A stretch of 9,568 nt of DNA, from contig JAUZQX010000107.1 in assembly GCA_030950765.1 (NCBI GenBank), forward strand, positions 1 to 9,568, given 5' to 3'. Position 1 is the stretch's first letter. Every line of letters starts with the position of its first letter. The stretch is from Ghiorsea sp. GTDB taxonomy: Bacteria > Pseudomonadota > Zetaproteobacteria > Mariprofundales > Mariprofundaceae. Below the pieces are notes generated by a model. That model saw only the letters and a program-made list of their open reading frames with translations. It made no database searches and was not told the origin of the DNA. Position numbers and translations under genes: made by a program. Of the stretch, positions 6,606 to 9,568 are shown piece by piece.

Positions 6606-8117
6606 TTAATGTAGTTTTATTTTCTCAATCGTACCATCTTCATTTTCTTCATACATAAACCCTTTGGGTTCTTCGAGTAAGAACAAAACAACCAAGAAAA
6701 TAGTAAATGCGGCAGCAGATATGACCATAAAGAAAGTACCTGAGGAAACAAAAGATAAGATGGTTAAGAATGTTACACCGCCGACATTACCAAATGCACC
6801 CGTTGTACCAGCAATACCACCTGTTAAGCGGCGTTTGACCAAAGGTACAACCGCAAACACTGCGCCATTACCTGCGTTTACAAACACTGAAGCGACAAGC
6901 ATCACGCCAACTGCTGAGGCTATCGACCAATCAGGGGTAATTTGTCCCATTAAGAAAAAGCCTAAGGCTGAGCCTGCTAAAGTGATAGATAAAACCAGTT
7001 TGCGCCCATATTTGTCGCTCCAGTAACCACCCATAGGGCGCATCACGATGTTTAAACCTGCAAAGATAGAGGCAATCAAAGCTGCTTGGGCAATGGATAA
7101 ATCAGCGCTATTTTTGAATGTATCAAAGAAGAATAAGGGTAACATGGAAATAACAGCTAATTCGGCACCAAACGTAATCATGTAAGAAAAGTTTAAGGCT
7201 GCCACTTGCTTGAATTTATAGCGGTGAATTTCAGGCACAGGACGGGTATTGATTGCAAACAGCCCTTTATTAATTTTATAAATATTGGAAACTTGGTAGG
7301 CATAAAGGATAAACAGTGCGGTATAGATACTCCACGTGATACTGGCAGAGAAAATATCAAGGTTGGCTGGACCAATTTTCCAAGCCAATGTACCAAGTGC
7401 TAAGTATAATGGAGAAGTCATGGTACAATAAAGGAAGAAGTCGCCCTTGCTGGTGACTTCCATAGCACCCAAATTTTTCGGGCGGAAGTAGGTCGTACCT
7501 TTGGGGTTGTTGCTCACGGAAAAATAAAAAACAATAGAGAAACCTAATGCAAGAAAACCTGTGGTTGCTACCGCCCAACGCCAGCCATCATCACCGCCAA
7601 TCCATAATGCTAGTGCAGGCAGAATCATGGCGGCACCCGCTGAACCGAAGTTGCCCCAGCCGCCGTAAATCCCTTCAGCAGTGCCCACTTGTTTAGCAGG
7701 AAACCATTCAGACACGAGGCGAATACCAATCACAAAACCAGCGCCTACAAAACCAAGTAGGAAACGATAAGTTGCTAACTCAGTATATGTTTCTGCAAAG
7801 GCGAATAAGAAGCAAAATACGCTGGATGCGGCTAGTAATACGGAGAAGGTGATTTTTGGACCGTATTTATCCACCAGCATACCAATGATAATGCGCGCGG
7901 GGATGGTGAGTGCGACATTTAAAATCAATAGAAGTTTAACTTCTTGGTCGCTTAAACCAAAAGTATCTCGGATGGATGCCAAGAGTGGTGCGAAGTTGAA
8001 CCAAACCATGAAGCTGATAAAAAATGCCAGCCATGACATGTGTAATATTTTCATTTTCCCAGTGAAAGAAAATAGGTTTATTTTGCTTTGATCAACGCCA
8101 GTGCCTGTTGCGGCCAT
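6606..8117 (-). CDS. NarK/NasA-family nitrate/nitrite transporter (MFS)
   Basis: Inner-membrane major facilitator of the nitrate-nitrite porter family, 503 residues, about twelve membrane helices. The two nitrate signatures are visible: GGWGNFGSAG (152-161) and GTTGAFGNVGG (437-447). So are the paired substrate-site arginines in helices 2 and 8 (Arg75 in PARIIIG, Arg360 in MRPMGG), each followed by an MFS loop (DKYGPK, SDKYGRK). It is about 40 residues longer than E. coli NarK, with a long central section (200-300). Start choice: the frame runs back to a GTG at 8231, but GAGGAG lies eight bases before the ATG at 8117, and the longer start would lie upstream of the predicted transcription start (about 8183). 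First gene of an operon with the phosphatase-kinase and divergent from a nirB-like gene, so assimilatory uptake (NasA role) is more likely than respiratory nitrite export. Confidence 0.93.
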   Translation of the reverse strand: MAATGTGVDQSKINLFSFTGKMKILHMSWLAFFISFMVWFNFAPLLASIRDTFGLSDQEVKLLLILNVALTIPARIIIGMLVDKYGPKITFSVLLAASSVFCFLFAFAETYTELATYRFLLGFVGAGFVIGIRLVSEWFPAKQVGTAEGIYGGWGNFGSAGAAMILPALALWIGGDDGWRWAVATTGFLALGFSIVFYFSVSNNPKGTTYFRPKNLGAMEVTSKGDFFLYCTMTSPLYLALGTLAWKIGPANLDIFSASITWSIYTALFILYAYQVSNIYKINKGLFAINTRPVPEIHRYKFKQVAALNFSYMITFGAELAVISMLPLFFFDTFKNSADLSIAQAALIASIFAGLNIVMRPMGGYWSDKYGRKLVLSITLAGSALGFFLMGQITPDWSIASAVGVMLVASVFVNAGNGAVFAVVPLVKRRLTGGIAGTTGAFGNVGGVTFLTILSFVSSGTFFMVISAAAFTIFLVVLFLLEEPKGFMYEENEDGTIEKIKLH

Positions 8118-8193
8118 TTGGTTTTCTCCTCGCTTATCTTGAATGAATATGCGTATCATTGTGATTATTTTTTGTATATTTAAGCATACTATC

Positions 8194-8209
8194 AGCAAGG
8201 CAAGTGCCA
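8194..8209 (-). promoter_or_regulatory. Sigma-54 promoter of the nitrate transporter-kinase operon
   Basis: The minus strand reads TGGCAC-N5-TTGCT, a perfect match to the RpoN consensus TGGCAC-N5-TTGCW with exact spacing. Predicted start is near 8183, leaving a leader of about 66 bases with a strong ribosome-binding site. No terminator hairpin of the NasT antitermination kind is apparent in that leader. Confidence 0.75.
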
Positions 8210-8273
8210 TCGTACAAATGAAACAATTCACTGTGAAATGAAAAGGCTACAGCTTCTCAGTGGTTAATTATTA

Positions 8274-8290
8274 TGCACCACAAGCCTTAA
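8274..8290. promoter_or_regulatory. NtrC-like enhancer half-site (distal)
   Basis: The left half TGCACC of the NtrC consensus TGCACY-N5-GGTGCA is perfect, but the right half is poor (two of six bases). It lies about 94 bases upstream of the predicted nirB-like start and about 99 upstream of the transporter start, a normal distance for a sigma-54 enhancer. A near-palindrome GCCTTAATTTTAGGC (8284-8298) overlaps it. Confidence 0.35.
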
Positions 8291-8295
8291 TTTTA

Positions 8296-8312
8296 GGCAC
8301 AAACAAGGTGGT
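8296..8312. promoter_or_regulatory. NtrC-like enhancer site (proximal)
   Basis: GGCACA-N5-GGTGGT keeps the GCAC...GGTG core and spacing of the NtrC dyad TGCACY-N5-GGTGCA, with four mismatches in twelve. It begins 22 bases, about two helical turns, after the neighbouring NtrC-like half-site at 8274, which favours cooperative binding on one DNA face. It could serve both divergent sigma-54 promoters. Confidence 0.4.
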
Positions 8313-8349
8313 CGCATTAATTTTCATGTTGAAACACGGAAAAACATAT

Positions 8350-8365
8350 AGGCACAGAGTTTGCT
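8350..8365 (+). promoter_or_regulatory. Sigma-54 promoter of the nirB-like gene
   Basis: AGGCAC-N5-TTGCT differs from the RpoN consensus TGGCAC-N5-TTGCW only at the first base and keeps the GG-to-GC spacing. Predicted start is near 8376, a leader of about 47 bases. The leader is too short for a NasT-type antitermination structure, and no T-run hairpin is visible in it. Confidence 0.65.
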
Positions 8366-8422
8366 ATTAGAGTTGGTATACATAATTAGAGTGTTAAAAT
8401 TGAATTTGCCCGCGAGGTTGAA

Positions 8423-9568
8423 ATGAGCGATAAGAAAAAATTAGTGATGATTGGTAATGGCATGGCGGGTGTGCGTGCGATTGAAGAGATATTGAAAGCC
8501 AATCCAGACATGTTTGAGATTACGATTTTTGGTGCTGAGAAATACCCAAACTATAACCGTATTATGCTTTCGCCTGTGCTGGCTGGCGACACCACGATTG
8601 AAGATATTATTTTGAATGATGAGCAATGGTATGTTGATAACAATATTACCTTGCACATGGGTAAAAAAGTTACAGAAATTCACCGTGGCAAGAAAGTTGT
8701 TACTGCGGAAGATGGTACGAGGGCTGAATATGACAACCTCATCATCGCCACGGGTTCCAATCCCTTTATTATCCCTATTCCAGGACATGATAAAGATGGT
8801 GTGATTGCATTTCGTGATATTGAAGATTGCGATAAAATGTTTGAAGCGGCGAAAACATACAAAAAAGCAGCCGTGATTGGTGGTGGCTTGCTTGGGCTTG
8901 AAGCGGCTAAAGGTTTACTCAACCTTGGCATGGAAGCCACAGTGATGCATGATCAAGATACCTTGATGAATATGCAGCTGGACAGTGTGGCTGGCGAAAT
9001 GCTAAAAACATCTTTGGAAGACCAAGGTATGCAGTTCAAAATGTCCACGTTGACCACGGAAGTATTGGGTGATAAGCGCGTTGAAGGGCTGAAATTTAAA
9101 GACGGTTCTACACTTGAATGTGATTTATTGGTCATGGCAGTGGGTATTCGCCCGAATAAGGCATTGGCTGAAAGCTCTGGTTTATTCTGTAATAAGGGTA
9201 TCGTGGTCAATGATTACATGCAAACCGTAACGGATGCGTCGGTATATGTGGTGGGTGAATGTGCTGAGCATAGAGGCGTGGCTTATGGTTTGGTTGCGCC
9301 ATTGTTTGAGCAAGCCAAAGTGTTGGCGTATCAAATTACGGGCAATGGTTTAAGAGCCTATGAAGGTTCGGTGGTTTCGACCAAGTTAAAAGTATCAGGT
9401 ATTGATGTGTTTTCAGCAGGTGATTTTATGGGAACACCCGGCGCTGATGTGATTGAATTATTGGATAAACACGGTGGTGTTTACAAGAAAATGATTCTTG
9501 AGGATGATAAAATTAAAGGCGTGGTCATGTTTGGTGACACAGCCGATGGTCCAACCTTCTTCCAGTGG
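8423..9568 (+). CDS. nirB: NirB-like NAD(P)H nitrite reductase large subunit, N-terminal part (3' end outside window)
   Basis: FAD/NAD(P)-binding module of a cytoplasmic assimilatory nitrite reductase, which feeds electrons from NAD(P)H to a sirohaem centre that reduces nitrite to ammonium. The first 382 residues are present and open to the last base. Visible are the FAD loop GNGMAG (11-16), the NPNYNR-type segment near 42-46, ATGS (109-112), the NAD(P) loop GGGLLG (153-158), VGIRPN (240-245) and the second FAD motif VVGECAEH. The ATG has GAGG five bases ahead. The Fe-S/sirohaem half of the roughly 850-residue protein lies beyond the window, so a shorter FAD-dependent reductase partner is formally possible; sequence style and the divergent nitrate transporter favour NirB. 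Expression from the upstream sigma-54 promoter would tie it to nitrogen limitation. Confidence 0.88.
   Translation, partial: MSDKKKLVMIGNGMAGVRAIEEILKANPDMFEITIFGAEKYPNYNRIMLSPVLAGDTTIEDIILNDEQWYVDNNITLHMGKKVTEIHRGKKVVTAEDGTRAEYDNLIIATGSNPFIIPIPGHDKDGVIAFRDIEDCDKMFEAAKTYKKAAVIGGGLLGLEAAKGLLNLGMEATVMHDQDTLMNMQLDSVAGEMLKTSLEDQGMQFKMSTLTTEVLGDKRVEGLKFKDGSTLECDLLVMAVGIRPNKALAESSGLFCNKGIVVNDYMQTVTDASVYVVGECAEHRGVAYGLVAPLFEQAKVLAYQITGNGLRAYEGSVVSTKLKVSGIDVFSAGDFMGTPGADVIELLDKHGGVYKKMILEDDKIKGVVMFGDTADGPTFFQW

Noticed and set aside
6664..7026. 120-codon plus-strand frame opposite the nitrate transporter
   Set aside because: Low-complexity, lysine/proline/threonine-rich antisense reading of membrane helices in a clear transporter gene; no ribosome-binding site.
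8118..8231. N-terminal extension of the nitrate transporter from a GTG at 8231
   Set aside because: It would lie upstream of the predicted sigma-54 start, and the ATG at 8117 has a strong GAGGAG site at good spacing.
8376..8422. NasT-responsive antitermination leader before the nirB-like gene
   Set aside because: The predicted leader is only about 47 bases and has no hairpin followed by a T-run.

Overview
The window is a compact, AT-leaning bacterial chromosome segment with short intergenic gaps and proteobacterial-type genes. [NiFe]-hydrogenase genes, a nickel permease and nitrate/nitrite assimilation genes suggest a hydrogen-utilising, chemolithotrophic or metabolically versatile Gram-negative. 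A hydrogen-oxidising Zetaproteobacterium such as Ghiorsea would fit, but that placement is a guess from gene content and base composition, not something the sequence proves.

Left block (1-4358), nickel and hydrogenase. The plus strand carries the C-terminal part of a group 2-like [NiFe]-hydrogenase large subunit. It stops exactly at the last metal-site histidine, and hypF (cyanide-ligand synthesis for the same cofactor) follows with no spacer. Converging on them from the minus strand is a two-gene operon: a NicO/UreH-type nickel/cobalt permease with a histidine-rich loop, then a tatA of only 58 codons. The tatA ribosome-binding site contains the permease stop codon. A good sigma-54 (-24/-12) promoter match lies just upstream of the permease.

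Middle (4359-4874), about 500 bases with no convincing gene. It holds a probable terminator for the nitrate operon, a short imperfect repeat, and two small open frames of doubtful status.

Right block (4875-9568), nitrate/nitrite assimilation. On the minus strand a NarK/NasA-family transporter is followed 27 bases later by a membrane-anchored PP2C phosphatase-Ser/Thr kinase fusion. On the plus strand the N-terminal part of a NirB-like NAD(P)H nitrite reductase runs off the window. The same transporter-kinase-nirB neighbourhood is known in Pseudomonas. The 305-base divergent region has a sigma-54 promoter match on each strand, facing outward, with two NtrC-like sites between them. This predicts nitrogen-starvation control of both operons. 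Sigma-54 promoter matches therefore precede all three transcription units whose 5' ends lie in the window. The known parts dominate. The points most worth checking are the shared sigma-54 logic, the extension-less hydrogenase, the permease-TatA coupling, and the role of the phosphatase-kinase in nitrate uptake.
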